In this document: positions 8,322 to 16,833 of the stretch, piece by piece
Position numbering within the stretch: position 1 is the first letter of the stretch
Layout of the letters: the number at the start of each line of letters is the position of its first letter
NCBI GenBank assembly: GCA_023399215.1
Contig: JAEWQJ010000007.1
Span: 26,948-90,947 of the forward strand
Reading direction: 5' to 3'
Source of the DNA: Methanobacteriota archaeon
Lineage (GTDB): Archaea; Halobacteriota; Methanosarcinia; Methanosarcinales; Methanosarcinaceae
DNA: 64,000 bases
The notes under the pieces: generated by a model
Databases searched by the model: none
Told to the model about the DNA's origin: nothing
What the model saw: only the letters and a program-made list of their open reading frames with translations
Position numbers and translations under genes: made by a program

Positions 8322-10037
8322 ATGACTTTAAGTCCTGAAGATCTTAAGACAATTGAAAAATACGCCTATCAAAATGCTGTAAAATATGGGAAAGCCCCCC
8401 AACCCAAAGCTGTAATGGGCAAGGTAATGGGGGAATGCCCTCAACTCAGATCCGATCCAAATGCAGTATCTGAGGCTCTTAAAGTTATTATTCCCGAAAT
8501 TGCAAAAGGAAATCCGGAAACCTGGGAGGCAAAGCTTTCGGAAATTGCCCCTGAGCTTATTGAAGCCCTTAGTGTAAAAAAGGAACCAGATAAGGGTTTA
8601 AAACCTCTCGAAGGTGCAGAAAATGGCAAGGTTGTAATGCGTTTTGCCCCGAATCCAAACGGGCCCGCAACACTTGGCAGTGCAAGAGGCATGGTAGTTA
8701 ATTCCGAATATGTGAAAATGTACGGAGGAAAATTTGTCCTGCGTTTCGATGATACCGATCCTGATATAAAACGACCTCTGCTTCAAGCTTATGACTGGTA
8801 TCTTGATGACTTCAAATGGCTCGGGGTTGTGCCTGACCAGGTCGTCTATGCTTCTGATCATTTCCCTATGTATTACGATTACGCAAGAAAACTTATCGAG
8901 ATGGGAAAGGCTTATGTCTGCTTCTGTAAAGGAGGAGATTTCAAGCGGTTTAAGGATGCAAAACAGGCTTGCCCGCACAGGGATACCAGCCCCGAAGAAA
9001 ACCTTATGCACTGGGATAAAATGCTTGCCGGGGAATATGAAGACCAGCAGGCAGTACTGAGGATCAAGACAGATATAAAGCACAAGGATCCTGCGTTGAG
9101 GGACTGGGGAGCATTCAGGATAAGAAAGATGTCACATCCCCGCCCTGAAATTGGGAACAAGTACATTGTCTGGCCACTTCTTGATTTTGCAGGGGCTATC
9201 GAAGACCACGAACTGGGAATGACCCATATCATCCGGGGCAAAGACCTTATAGACAGCGAAAAACGGCAGGGTTATATCTACAAATACTTCGGCTGGAAAT
9301 ACCCAAGAACAACTAACTGGGGCAGGGTCAAGATCCACGAATTTGGAAAGTTCAGTACGAGCACCCTGAGAAAAGCTATTGAAGCAGGGGAATACAGCGG
9401 CTGGGATGACCCGAGGCTTCCAACAATTAGGGCAATCCGGCGCCGTGGAATCCAGGCCGAAGCTCTCAAGAAGTTCATGATAGAGATGGGAGTCGGAATG
9501 ACTGACGTAAGCATAAGCATGGAGTCTCTCTACGCTGAAAACCGCAAAATCGTGGACCCTATTGCTAATCGCTATTTCTTTGTCTGGAATCCGGTAGAAC
9601 TGGAAATTACAGATGCAGAGCCGACTGTTGCTAAGCTTCCTCTTCACCCTACTGACCATAAAAGAGGATTCAGGGAGATTGCTGTAGGAAATAAAGTACT
9701 TGTCTGCACGGAGGATGTCGAAAAGCTGGAAGTGGGCTCTATTATTCGCTTAAAAGATTTCTGCAATATAGAGATTACTTCTCTTTCCCCGCTTCAGGCA
9801 AAGCTCTCGGATGTTTCTCTTGAAGCTCTTAAAAAAGCAAAGGCAAAAATCATCCACTGGGCTCCACTTGATGGAATAAATGTGAAAGTACGCGGCCCTG
9901 AAGGTGATCTTAACGGTATCGGGGAGCAGGGTATTTCAGCCGAACTTGACAACATTGTACAGTTTGAGCGCTTCGGTTTCTGCAGGATTGATGCAGTAGA
10001 GAAAGAAGAAGTTGTGGCTTACTTTGCCCACAAATAA
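8322..10037 (+). CDS. gltX: Glutamyl-tRNA synthetase (archaeal, GlnRS-like class)
   Basis: Charges tRNA(Glu), the substrate of HemA encoded upstream. 571 residues from ATG 8322 (GGAG 11 bases upstream); a TTG at 8292 gives ten extra residues and is less likely. The ATP-binding HIGH motif is degenerate: residues 117-120 read TLGS in PNPNGPATLGSARG. The KMSKS-equivalent reads KFSTS at 343-347. The C-terminal beta-barrel anticodon domain ends VEKEEVVAYFAHK. The last ~80 coding bases and the terminator region recur twice downstream. A TTTATAACC box upstream (8240-8250) may be its promoter. Confidence 0.95.
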   Translation: MTLSPEDLKTIEKYAYQNAVKYGKAPQPKAVMGKVMGECPQLRSDPNAVSEALKVIIPEIAKGNPETWEAKLSEIAPELIEALSVKKEPDKGLKPLEGAENGKVVMRFAPNPNGPATLGSARGMVVNSEYVKMYGGKFVLRFDDTDPDIKRPLLQAYDWYLDDFKWLGVVPDQVVYASDHFPMYYDYARKLIEMGKAYVCFCKGGDFKRFKDAKQACPHRDTSPEENLMHWDKMLAGEYEDQQAVLRIKTDIKHKDPALRDWGAFRIRKMSHPRPEIGNKYIVWPLLDFAGAIEDHELGMTHIIRGKDLIDSEKRQGYIYKYFGWKYPRTTNWGRVKIHEFGKFSTSTLRKAIEAGEYSGWDDPRLPTIRAIRRRGIQAEALKKFMIEMGVGMTDVSISMESLYAENRKIVDPIANRYFFVWNPVELEITDAEPTVAKLPLHPTDHKRGFREIAVGNKVLVCTEDVEKLEVGSIIRLKDFCNIEITSLSPLQAKLSDVSLEALKKAKAKIIHWAPLDGINVKVRGPEGDLNGIGEQGISAELDNIVQFERFGFCRIDAVEKEEVVAYFAHK

Positions 10038-10085
10038 TATGTCTAGAAGAGGGTGAACAGGAAACTGTTCTCTTTTCTTTTGCTC
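9960..10085 (+). repeat. gltX 3' end plus terminator, original copy (A)
   Basis: The end of gltX from FERFGFCRI through the stop and the following GAAACTGTTCTC/T-rich stretch. It matches two downstream copies (14366-14485 and 16472-16595). The T-rich run after the stop probably ends the gltX transcript. This is the genuine copy because it is continuous with the full gene. Confidence 0.85.
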
Positions 10086-10500
10086 ACTCTTTTCATTCAT
10101 TTTTTCATTGTTCCTTATTTCTTATCTGAAAGTGTCTGTAAGTTGTTGATTTGATATTTAAAAATGAGTTCATCCGGCTTTTTGGTCACTTTTTTAGAGA
10201 TATTTTAATTTTGTGATTTTCAGTAGTGTTCCCTATCTATTTCCTATCTAATTTCTTGACTCTTTTAAAGCTCATTTGAAATTCTCAAAAGTTTTTCTTT
10301 TATCTTTTTTTATATCGATAAATTTTGCTATTTATGTATGGATTTACTGTAAACTTATTTTTCTTCTCAAAACAAATTTTCTAAAATTACACATTTTATT
10401 AAATTTTTGATTTAAATGACAAAGTTTAAAAATGTATATATCTCTAAATTATTAACATTTTTTATATGAAAAATAAATTAAAGATTGAGGAGTAGGATAA
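10086..10500 (+). promoter_or_regulatory. AT-rich upstream region of surface gene 1
   Basis: 415 bases, very T- then A-rich, without an ORF. The segment nearest the gene (AAAAATGTATATATCTC, about 10427-10443) contains a TATA-like box, and GAGGAG at 10487-10493 is the ribosome binding site. Otherwise I see nothing in it. Confidence 0.4.
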
Positions 10501-12270
10501 TTGAAACTTAATGAAAGATCTTATTCAGTGGCCTTAGCATCAGCAGTTCTGATTTTATTTTTGATTTTAGTTTCATCTACGGCATCCGCAACTACTGAGC
10601 AAGGCGCTTCGCTCACTATCAATGAAACTCAGATAACCACCAGTGGATCAGCAGGGGTTCCTTCTATATATGGTGACAGGATAGTATGGAAAGACTGGCG
10701 TAATGGGAACCGGGATGATGGACCTTTCAATATTTACATGTACAATATCTCCACCCACAAGGAAACTCAAATTACTACCAGTGGATCAGCAGCGTGTCCT
10801 TCTATATACGGTGACAGGATAGTATGGAAGGAATGGCGTAATGGGAACCAGAATGATACCGAGGAAGAATATGATGTATACATGTACGATCTCTCCACTC
10901 ACAAGGAGACTCGGATAAACAATAGACCAGTCCCTTATGACTACTTAGGGTATAGATTCGGGCCGTATATATCCGGTAACACGATAATGTGGGGTGGCCC
11001 ATATGGTTATTACATTTATGATATCTCCACTCAGGAAACTCATATCGATAATATGTCAGCACCCTATCCTGTTTTTTTCGGTAACATAGTAGTGTGGGTA
11101 CCTGATATTGATGGACGCCCGAGTAATCTCATAATGTACGATCTCTCCACTCAGAAGGTAACTCAGATTACCAACAACGATTCAGCATTCAATCCTGATA
11201 TTGACAATAACATTATAGTGTGGGCAGATGAGCACCATGAAGATGAATATTACTCCTCCATCTACATGTATGATCTTTCCACTAAAAAGGAAACTCAAAT
11301 TGCCACCAGCGGATCAACACATTATTATAGTCCTAGAATCTCCGAGGACAGGATAATTTGGCTGGATTATGATAATATTTACATGTATAACCTCTCAACT
11401 CAAGAGGAAACTCATACTAATCGCACATCAATTAGTCTAGGATTTGATTTGTATGGTGATAAGATAGTGTGGTCGGATTGGGAAAATGAAAAACCCAACG
11501 TCTACATGGGTACTCTCACCAGTTCAAACCTGCCGAATGCTGCTTTTTCTGCATCTCCAACCTCAGGAAAAGCCCCAATGAAAGTGCAGTTTACTGACAC
11601 AAGTACCGGAACACCAAAGAAATGGAAATGGGATTTTGGAGACGGAACAACTTCAACCAAACAGGATCCAACGCATAAGTATTCCAAAGTAGGAGTTTAT
11701 ACTGTTAAACTTACAGTAACAAATGCTGCAGGCAGCAACACAGTAACAAAAGCAGATTATATAAAAGTTGTAACAAAACCCGTTGCTGCATTTTCTGCGT
11801 CTCCTACTTCAGGAAGAGTACCATTAAACGTTAAATTTACTGACAAAAGTACCGGATCACCCACTAAATGGAAATGGGATTTTGGAGATGGATCAAAGTC
11901 ATTCCACCAGAATCCAACGCATAAGTATTCAAAAGCAGGAGTTTATACTGTTAAACTTACAGTAACAAATGCGGCAGGTATTAACACAGCAACAAAAGCA
12001 AAGTATATAACCGTGACATCAAAACCCATTGCTGTATTCTCTGCATCTCCAACCTCAGGAAAATCTCCATTAAAAGTTAAATTTACGGACAAAAGTACCG
12101 GATCACCAACGAAATGGAAATGGGATTTTGGAGACGGAACAAAGTCATTCCACCAGAATCCAACGCATAAGTATTCCAAAGCCGGCAAATACACGGTAAC
12201 TCTCAAAGTAACCAATGCGGTAGGCATCAACACAGCAACAAAATCAAATTATATAACCGTGACAAAGTGA
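10501..12270 (+). CDS. Secreted beta-propeller/PKD surface protein 1
   Basis: 589 residues. A TTG start follows GAGGAG. The N-terminal signal peptide (LILFLILVSSTASA) is followed by about seven TolB-like propeller blades (about 35-340), each with a version of IYGDRIVW and IYMYDLSTKKETQI. Three PKD domains follow (about 344-425, 427-507, 508-589) with WKWDFGDG and THKYSKAG motifs. There is no C-terminal anchor. PKD and propeller domains in Methanosarcina surface proteins are usually linked to cell-envelope interaction; the ligand is unknown. Paralogous to the genes at 16834 and 19214. Confidence 0.9.
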   Translation: MKLNERSYSVALASAVLILFLILVSSTASATTEQGASLTINETQITTSGSAGVPSIYGDRIVWKDWRNGNRDDGPFNIYMYNISTHKETQITTSGSAACPSIYGDRIVWKEWRNGNQNDTEEEYDVYMYDLSTHKETRINNRPVPYDYLGYRFGPYISGNTIMWGGPYGYYIYDISTQETHIDNMSAPYPVFFGNIVVWVPDIDGRPSNLIMYDLSTQKVTQITNNDSAFNPDIDNNIIVWADEHHEDEYYSSIYMYDLSTKKETQIATSGSTHYYSPRISEDRIIWLDYDNIYMYNLSTQEETHTNRTSISLGFDLYGDKIVWSDWENEKPNVYMGTLTSSNLPNAAFSASPTSGKAPMKVQFTDTSTGTPKKWKWDFGDGTTSTKQDPTHKYSKVGVYTVKLTVTNAAGSNTVTKADYIKVVTKPVAAFSASPTSGRVPLNVKFTDKSTGSPTKWKWDFGDGSKSFHQNPTHKYSKAGVYTVKLTVTNAAGINTATKAKYITVTSKPIAVFSASPTSGKSPLKVKFTDKSTGSPTKWKWDFGDGTKSFHQNPTHKYSKAGKYTVTLKVTNAVGINTATKSNYITVTK

Positions 12271-12374
12271 CTGCAATTTCGAAAACGGTTGTAAACCTCC
12301 TGGTTCTATAAGATTACAACTTCATAAAAGTGACAACAAATACAAGACCAGGTATATACTCTGAAAACAAATAA
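12271..12374 (+). pseudogene. Remnant of a further PKD gene end
   Basis: After the stop of surface protein 1, bases 12322-12374 keep the end of another PKD gene in frame: an IKVTTNTRPG-IYSENK-stop tail. The same tail ends the PKD fragment at 21103-21392. It suggests that the C-terminal unit was deleted or swapped by recombination between PKD repeats, leaving the old 3' end outside the present gene. Confidence 0.6.
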
Positions 12375-12685
12375 GCCCCTAAATAAGCTTTAAATTAAAT
12401 AATGAACAAAATCATGACTAAACCTTCAATAACCTTATCATGTTATATATTGTATATTTTCCAAAATTTTTTTGAAAAAATACAAAAATATTTTATAATA
12501 TAACCTGTATAAACCAAGATGTCAACTTAGCAATTAAACAACAGAAAGGAAAAACCTTTCAGAAGAGTTGACCTAGCTAGAGGCCGTATTAGTAAAACAG
12601 AAATTATTGATCAGAAGGATAACATCCTGTGGTCAGTGACAGGTTTTGAATGATAGAAGCCAAAACTTCTAATGTCCGGCCCCAC

Positions 12686-12764
12686 CTCCAATGACTGATC
12701 CCTATAATGTGATTGGAGAGTGAGACTCTGTGTGCAACGTGTCTGCCCCACATAAATCGCAGAG
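12686..12764 (+). ncRNA. Conserved two-stem RNA element, copy 1
   Basis: Stem 1: CTCCAAT (12686-12692) with ATTGGAG (12712-12718). Stem 2: CTCTG (12726-12730) with CAGAG (12760-12764). Both stems are kept in the second copy (14943-15021), where the first C:G pair has become U:G, so pairing is preserved. It lies about 500 bases upstream of the beta-helix gene, so it could be part of a long 5' leader or a separate small RNA. Structure assigned by eye. Confidence 0.35.
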
Positions 12765-12994
12765 AACCGAATGGATAGATTCAAAAATATTACGCAGACG
12801 TAATTAGAATCTTTGAATTACCGTATAGACCCGGCATAATTAGATATTTGATATATACTCGGTCTAATTAGATAGTTCGGAAAACATTACGAGTACGTAA
12901 TATGGAATTTTGAGAAATATCTGGGAAAGAGTATGCGATTATCCTGGATTTTTGAGTTTACTCAAATTATAAGTCCAACCTTATAGGCGATACA

Positions 12995-13075
12995 ATGCTA
13001 AAAAGACAGATAGGAACCCTATTCCTTACAGCAGGTCTTATTTTAACAATCGTATCAACTGTTGGAGAAATATAA
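12995..13075 (+). pseudogene. Aborted signal-peptide ORF, module 1a
   Basis: 26 codons, MLKRQIGTLF followed by a hydrophobic segment and ending STVGEI-stop. It is nearly identical to the signal peptide of the beta-helix gene at 13272, with the same TTTGAGT/ACTCAAA inverted repeat upstream. Its ribosome binding site is altered to AGGCGAT. It could be translated as a short peptide or be a truncated duplicate. Confidence 0.6.
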
Positions 13076-13132
13076 CTACCTTGTAGTTTTTTGAGTTTAC
13101 GCAGATTCCAAATCCAACCCAAAGGTGATACG

Positions 13133-13219
13133 ATGCTAAAAATAAATCAGGATACCCTATTCCTGACAGTATGTCTTAGTTTAACGACCGTATGTGCTTT
13201 GGGAATGAATAGACTCTAA
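13133..13219 (+). pseudogene. Aborted signal-peptide ORF, module 1b
   Basis: 28 codons starting MLKINQDTLFL and ending GMNRL-stop, 138 bases downstream of module 1a and 139 upstream of the real gene start. It retains the AAAGGTGATACG ribosome binding site. It is more diverged than module 1a. Likely a decayed tandem copy of the gene's 5' end, though the signals for translation are intact. Confidence 0.6.
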
Positions 13220-13271
13220 CCCTAGGTTTTTGAGTCCACTCAAATTCTAAATCCAACCCAAAGGTGATACG

Positions 13272-14240
13272 ATGCTAAAAAGACAGATAGGAACCCTATT
13301 CCTAGTAACATGCCTTATTTTAACAACCGTACCCGCTGTGTTAGGCGCACAGAACACAATGACTGTAAATCCAACGTCTGGATCAGGTGCCCAGACTGCA
13401 ATTAATAATGCAATAAATTCCGTTGCATCAGGAGCGACACCAAGTAACCCTGGATATGTTCTCCTTGGTGCTGGTACTTATAAGATAAGTGCACCTATAA
13501 TTTTGAAATCTAATGTGGTACTGAAAGGTGCAGGCGACGATACAATAATCTTTGCTACCGGTTCAGTTTGTAATTCCGATGGATCACCTGCATATGTATT
13601 CGGGTCAGGTGTTTCTAACGTTGAAGTATGTGACCTTCAGTTCAAAAGTACAGCGACCGGCCCTGGTGATGGAGGTCACGGAGATTATAGAAACTGCATA
13701 CAGCTCAGGTCTTCGAGTGATAGTAAAGTACATGATATTTTATTCACTCGATATCTGTATAGCGATGGTGTCAGAATCAGTAAAAGTTCTGGAATAGATA
13801 TATACAATTGCAGAATGCACTCCGTAGGACATGATGGGGTATCATTCTTATCAGGTACTAAGAATTCCAGAATGTATAACTGTGATGTTGAGGTTCAAAC
13901 CAATACAGGTGTAAGGATAGACAATTGCGCAAATGTTGAAGTGGATCACAATACCTTTTCAGGTAGTTCCGGATCTGGCTGGTGCTGCGTTGAGCTGGAA
14001 AATTCACTGACAAATGCAAATGTCCATCATAATATCATGCATGACTTCAAAGGATCAAGCAGCAGTGCAGGCATTGGAAATATTCATGCAAGCGGATCAA
14101 TTAGCGTTCATGATAATGTTATGTGGAATGTGTCGCCTTACGTTGCGGTAGGATCAGGCTCAAACATACTGGGAACATCTGATCACAGTGTTAAGAATTG
14201 GATAGCAAAAGGGTATGGATACGGCTCTATTGACAACTAA
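13272..14240 (+). CDS. Secreted right-handed parallel beta-helix protein 1
   Basis: 322 residues. Signal peptide MLKRQIGTLFLVTCLIL with cleavage near VLGA. The body has repeating short-strand coils typical of pectin-lyase-like beta-helices: GYVLLGAGTYKI and SNVVLKGAGDDTIIF, then SSDSKVHDILF, GIDIYNCRM, ANVEVDHNTF and NANVHHNIM. This fold occurs in polysaccharide lyases, hydrolases and adhesins; no catalytic set can be named. Several Cys residues could form disulfides outside the cell. AAAGGTGATACG precedes the ATG. Closely paralogous to 15408-16373. Confidence 0.88.
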   Translation: MLKRQIGTLFLVTCLILTTVPAVLGAQNTMTVNPTSGSGAQTAINNAINSVASGATPSNPGYVLLGAGTYKISAPIILKSNVVLKGAGDDTIIFATGSVCNSDGSPAYVFGSGVSNVEVCDLQFKSTATGPGDGGHGDYRNCIQLRSSSDSKVHDILFTRYLYSDGVRISKSSGIDIYNCRMHSVGHDGVSFLSGTKNSRMYNCDVEVQTNTGVRIDNCANVEVDHNTFSGSSGSGWCCVELENSLTNANVHHNIMHDFKGSSSSAGIGNIHASGSISVHDNVMWNVSPYVAVGSGSNILGTSDHSVKNWIAKGYGYGSIDN

Positions 14241-14365
14241 TTCAACAAACACGATGACATATTCAATAGATAACATATTCCGCGTTAAGAGTCCTGCTCA
14301 TACGTACGGTACATGATTGTAAAGTACATGATCGTACAGTACATGATCGTACAGTTTGAACTCGT

Positions 14366-14485
14366 ATAGTTTGAACGCTTCGGTTTTTGCAGGATCAATG
14401 AAGAAGAGGAAGACAACGTTGTGGGTCTACTTTGCCCACAAGTTATTTTCTGACAAAAGGAGAACATGAAACTGTTCTCTTTCTT
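14366..14485 (+). repeat. Extra copy of gltX 3' end (B), degraded
   Basis: Matches the end of gltX (FERFGFCRI region, TACTTTGCCCACAA, GAAACTGTTCTCTTT) but has an in-frame TAG just before FERFGF and a frameshift near its end. It is preceded by a string of GTACATGATCGTACA-like repeats, resembling the ATTGTACAGTTTGA sequence of gltX. It marks the end of duplication unit 1. Confidence 0.85.
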
Positions 14486-14942
14486 TTATCTATTTTCCGT
14501 TAACTTTTTTGTTTTTCCCAATAATGAGAAAATGTAGATTAATCAGTTTTTGTGAACTCCCTTTCCCTTAATTCTTCGCCTTTCGGCTTAGTTTATAGGG
14601 AGAAGCTTCCGGATTCATTCCTTTTTCTTTTAAGAACAGGTCCCCAAGCCCTTCCCCGCGTACCACAGATGCCAAATAACTTTTATAACTTATTAAGGTT
14701 TCACAGTATTTATTTTCAAAATTTTTTTAAAAAAATACAAACTATTTTATAATATAACCTATCTAATTCTGAAATGCCAACTTAGTAATTAAACAAAAGA
14801 AAGTGAAAAACTTTTTAGATAAGTTGACTTTGCTAGAGGTCGTAGTTAGTGAGATAGAAAGTATTGACCAGAAGGATAACATCTTATGGTCAGTATCAGA
14901 TTTTGAGTAATAAAAGCAAAAACTTCTAATGTACAATCCCAC

Positions 14943-15021
14943 TTCCAATGACTGATCCCTATAATGTGATTGGAGAGTTAGACTCTGTGTGCAACATGTC
15001 CACCACACATAAATCGCAGAG
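14943..15021 (+). ncRNA. Conserved two-stem RNA element, copy 2
   Basis: Stem 1: TTCCAAT (14943-14949) with ATTGGAG (14969-14975), the end pair being U:G. Stem 2: CTCTG (14983-14987) with CAGAG (15017-15021). The loop sequence GACTGATCCCTATAATGTG is identical to copy 1, while flanking bases differ, which argues for selection on the element. Confidence 0.35.
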
Positions 15022-15270
15022 AACCAAATTGGATAAATTCAAAAATATTGGATAAATTTAAAAATATTTCACAAAAATAATAGGAATCTTAAAACCCATA
15101 AAAATCTGACATAATTAAATATTTCATATAAATTCGGTCTAATAAGATAGTTTGGAAAAACATTACGAGTACGTAATATGAAATTTTGAGAACTCTCTGG
15201 GAAAGAATATACGAGTATCCTGGAGTTTTTGAGTTTACTCAAATATTAAGTCCAACCTGGAGACGATTAA

Positions 15271-15369
15271 ATGCAAAAAAGACAGACTGGAACCCTATTC
15301 CTGAAAGCATGTCTTATTTTAACAATCGTATCAACTGTTGGAGATATCGAACGATCTCATAGTTTTTGA
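15271..15369 (+). pseudogene. Aborted signal-peptide ORF, module 2a
   Basis: 32 codons beginning MQKRQTGTLFLKACLIL and ending RSHSF-stop, 137 bases upstream of the real start of the second beta-helix gene. It shares STVGD with module 1a, so it belongs to the same ancestral module. Its upstream site reads CTGGAGACGATTAA, different from the AAAGGTGATACG of the real gene. Confidence 0.6.
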
Positions 15370-15407
15370 ATTCACTCAAATTCCAAACCCAACCCAAAGG
15401 TGATACG

Positions 15408-16373
15408 ATGCTAAAAAGACAGATAGGATCCCTATTCCTGGTAACATGTCTTATTTTAACAACCTTGCCCGCTGCTTTAGGCGCACAGAACACAATAACC
15501 GTAAATCCGACATCTGGATCAGATGCCCAGACTGCAATTAATAATGCAATAAATTCCGTAGCATCAGGGGCAACATCAAGTAATCCTGGATATGTTTTCC
15601 TTGGTGCTGGCACTTATCAGATAAGTGCACCTATAATTTTGAAATCTAATGTAGTGCTGAAAGGTGCAGGCAACGATACAATAATCTTTGCTAACGACTC
15701 AGTTTGTCGCTCAGTGGAATCACCTGCATATGTATTCGGATCAGGCGTTTCTAACGTTGAGGTATGTGACCTTCAGTTCAAAAGTACAGCAACTGGATCT
15801 GGTGATGGAGGTCACGGTGGCTATCGAAACTGCATACAGTTCAGGTCTTCAAAGGATAGTAAAGTACATGATATTTTATTCACCCGCTATTTGTATAGTG
15901 ATGGTGTCAGAATCACTAAAAGCTCTGGAATAGAAGTATATAACTGTAGAATGTATTCGACAGGACATGACGGTGTAGGATTCTTATCAGGTACTAAGGA
16001 TTCCAGAATGTATAACTGTGATATTGAGGTTCAAACCAATACAGGTGTCAGGATAAACGATTGCACAAATATTGAAGTGGATCACAATACCTTTTCAGGT
16101 AGTGCCGAATCTGGCTGGTGCTGCGTTGAGATGGTGAATTCGCTGACGAATGTGAATGTCCATCATAATATCATGCACGATTTCAAAGGATCAAGCAGCA
16201 GTGCAGGCATTGGAAATTTTAATGCAAACGGATCAATTAATGTTTATGATAACGTTATGTGGGCTGTGTCGCCTTACGTTATGATAGGATCAGGATCAAA
16301 CATATTAGAACCATCTGATCACAGTCTTGAGAATTGGGTAGCAGAAGGATACGGATACGGCTCTATTAACTGA
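15408..16373 (+). CDS. Secreted right-handed parallel beta-helix protein 2
   Basis: 321 residues, strongly similar along its whole length to the protein at 13272. Start at ATG 15408 after AAAGGTGATACG; an upstream TTG at 15366 would add 14 non-signal residues and is not used. Signal peptide MLKRQIGSLFLVTCLIL. Coil motifs match the paralogue; variable positions cluster in predicted turns (for example SRSVESPAYVF against SDGSPAYVF), as expected for surface-exposed divergence. Role unknown; adhesion or polysaccharide binding/cleavage are possible. Confidence 0.88.
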   Translation: MLKRQIGSLFLVTCLILTTLPAALGAQNTITVNPTSGSDAQTAINNAINSVASGATSSNPGYVFLGAGTYQISAPIILKSNVVLKGAGNDTIIFANDSVCRSVESPAYVFGSGVSNVEVCDLQFKSTATGSGDGGHGGYRNCIQFRSSKDSKVHDILFTRYLYSDGVRITKSSGIEVYNCRMYSTGHDGVGFLSGTKDSRMYNCDIEVQTNTGVRINDCTNIEVDHNTFSGSAESGWCCVEMVNSLTNVNVHHNIMHDFKGSSSSAGIGNFNANGSINVYDNVMWAVSPYVMIGSGSNILEPSDHSLENWVAEGYGYGSIN

Positions 16374-16471
16374 TTCAACAAACATAATGGAACATATTCA
16401 ACAGATGTAACATATTTAGCGTTAAGAGTCCTGCACATACGTACAGAACATGATCGTACAGTTCGAACTTG

Positions 16472-16595
16472 TATGGTTTGAACGCTTTGGATTTTGCAGG
16501 ATCGAAGCGGTAGAAAAAGACAAGGTTGTAGCGTACTTTGCCCACAAATAATTACCTGGAAGAATGTGGACGGGAAACTGTTCTCTCTTCATTGA
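16472..16595 (+). repeat. Extra copy of gltX 3' end (C), frame kept
   Basis: Third copy of the gltX tail. Unlike copy B it still reads in frame as FERFGFCRIEAVEKDKVV then AYFAHK-stop, differing from gltX by conservative changes, and keeps GGGAAACTGTTCTCTC and a T-rich end. It closes duplication unit 2. It may serve as a terminator for the gene upstream. Confidence 0.85.
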
Positions 16596-16833
16596 TTTTT
16601 AATGTTTTTTATTTTTGTTATTTTTATCATGTTTTCTCTTTTTCCGTTTTTTAACATCACATCTTCTTATGCATTTAAGAGGTTTGAGTATCTAAAATTA
16701 AATTTTTTTATAAATATGCAAATAAAACTCACTTTTATAAATTAATAGTAAAAAATGAAAAAATTTAATTATAGTTTCTAAAATTTAAGTAATTGAATTA
16801 AATTTTTCCAACTGAATATCATAGGTGAGTTTA

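Larger units (their letters stand above)
12455..14485 (+). repeat. Tandem ~2 kb duplication, unit 1
   Basis: Contains a ~530-base conserved noncoding leader, aborted signal-peptide modules, a beta-helix gene and a gltX 3'-end copy. The same order recurs in 14710-16595. Within the leader, long blocks are near identical between units (for example ATCCCTATAATGTGATTGG and CATAAATCGCAGAGAACC) even though they are not coding. Unit 1 has three start modules, unit 2 has two. Confidence 0.85.
14710..16595 (+). repeat. Tandem ~2 kb duplication, unit 2
   Basis: Second copy of the leader, signal module, beta-helix gene and gltX-tail block. Offset from unit 1 is about 2.1-2.25 kb depending on the landmark. 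The ATTACG-AGTA-CGTAAT inverted repeat (about 12889 and 15159) is kept in both, suggesting a functional site such as an operator or hairpin. Confidence 0.85.

Noticed and set aside
13552..13797. Overlapping 81-codon ORF inside both beta-helix genes
   Set aside because: It occurs in both paralogues only because the real gene is conserved; no ribosome binding site and composition of a shadow frame.
14552..14752. 66-codon ORF between the duplicated units
   Set aside because: No start signals, ends in the AT-rich leader, no counterpart in the other unit.
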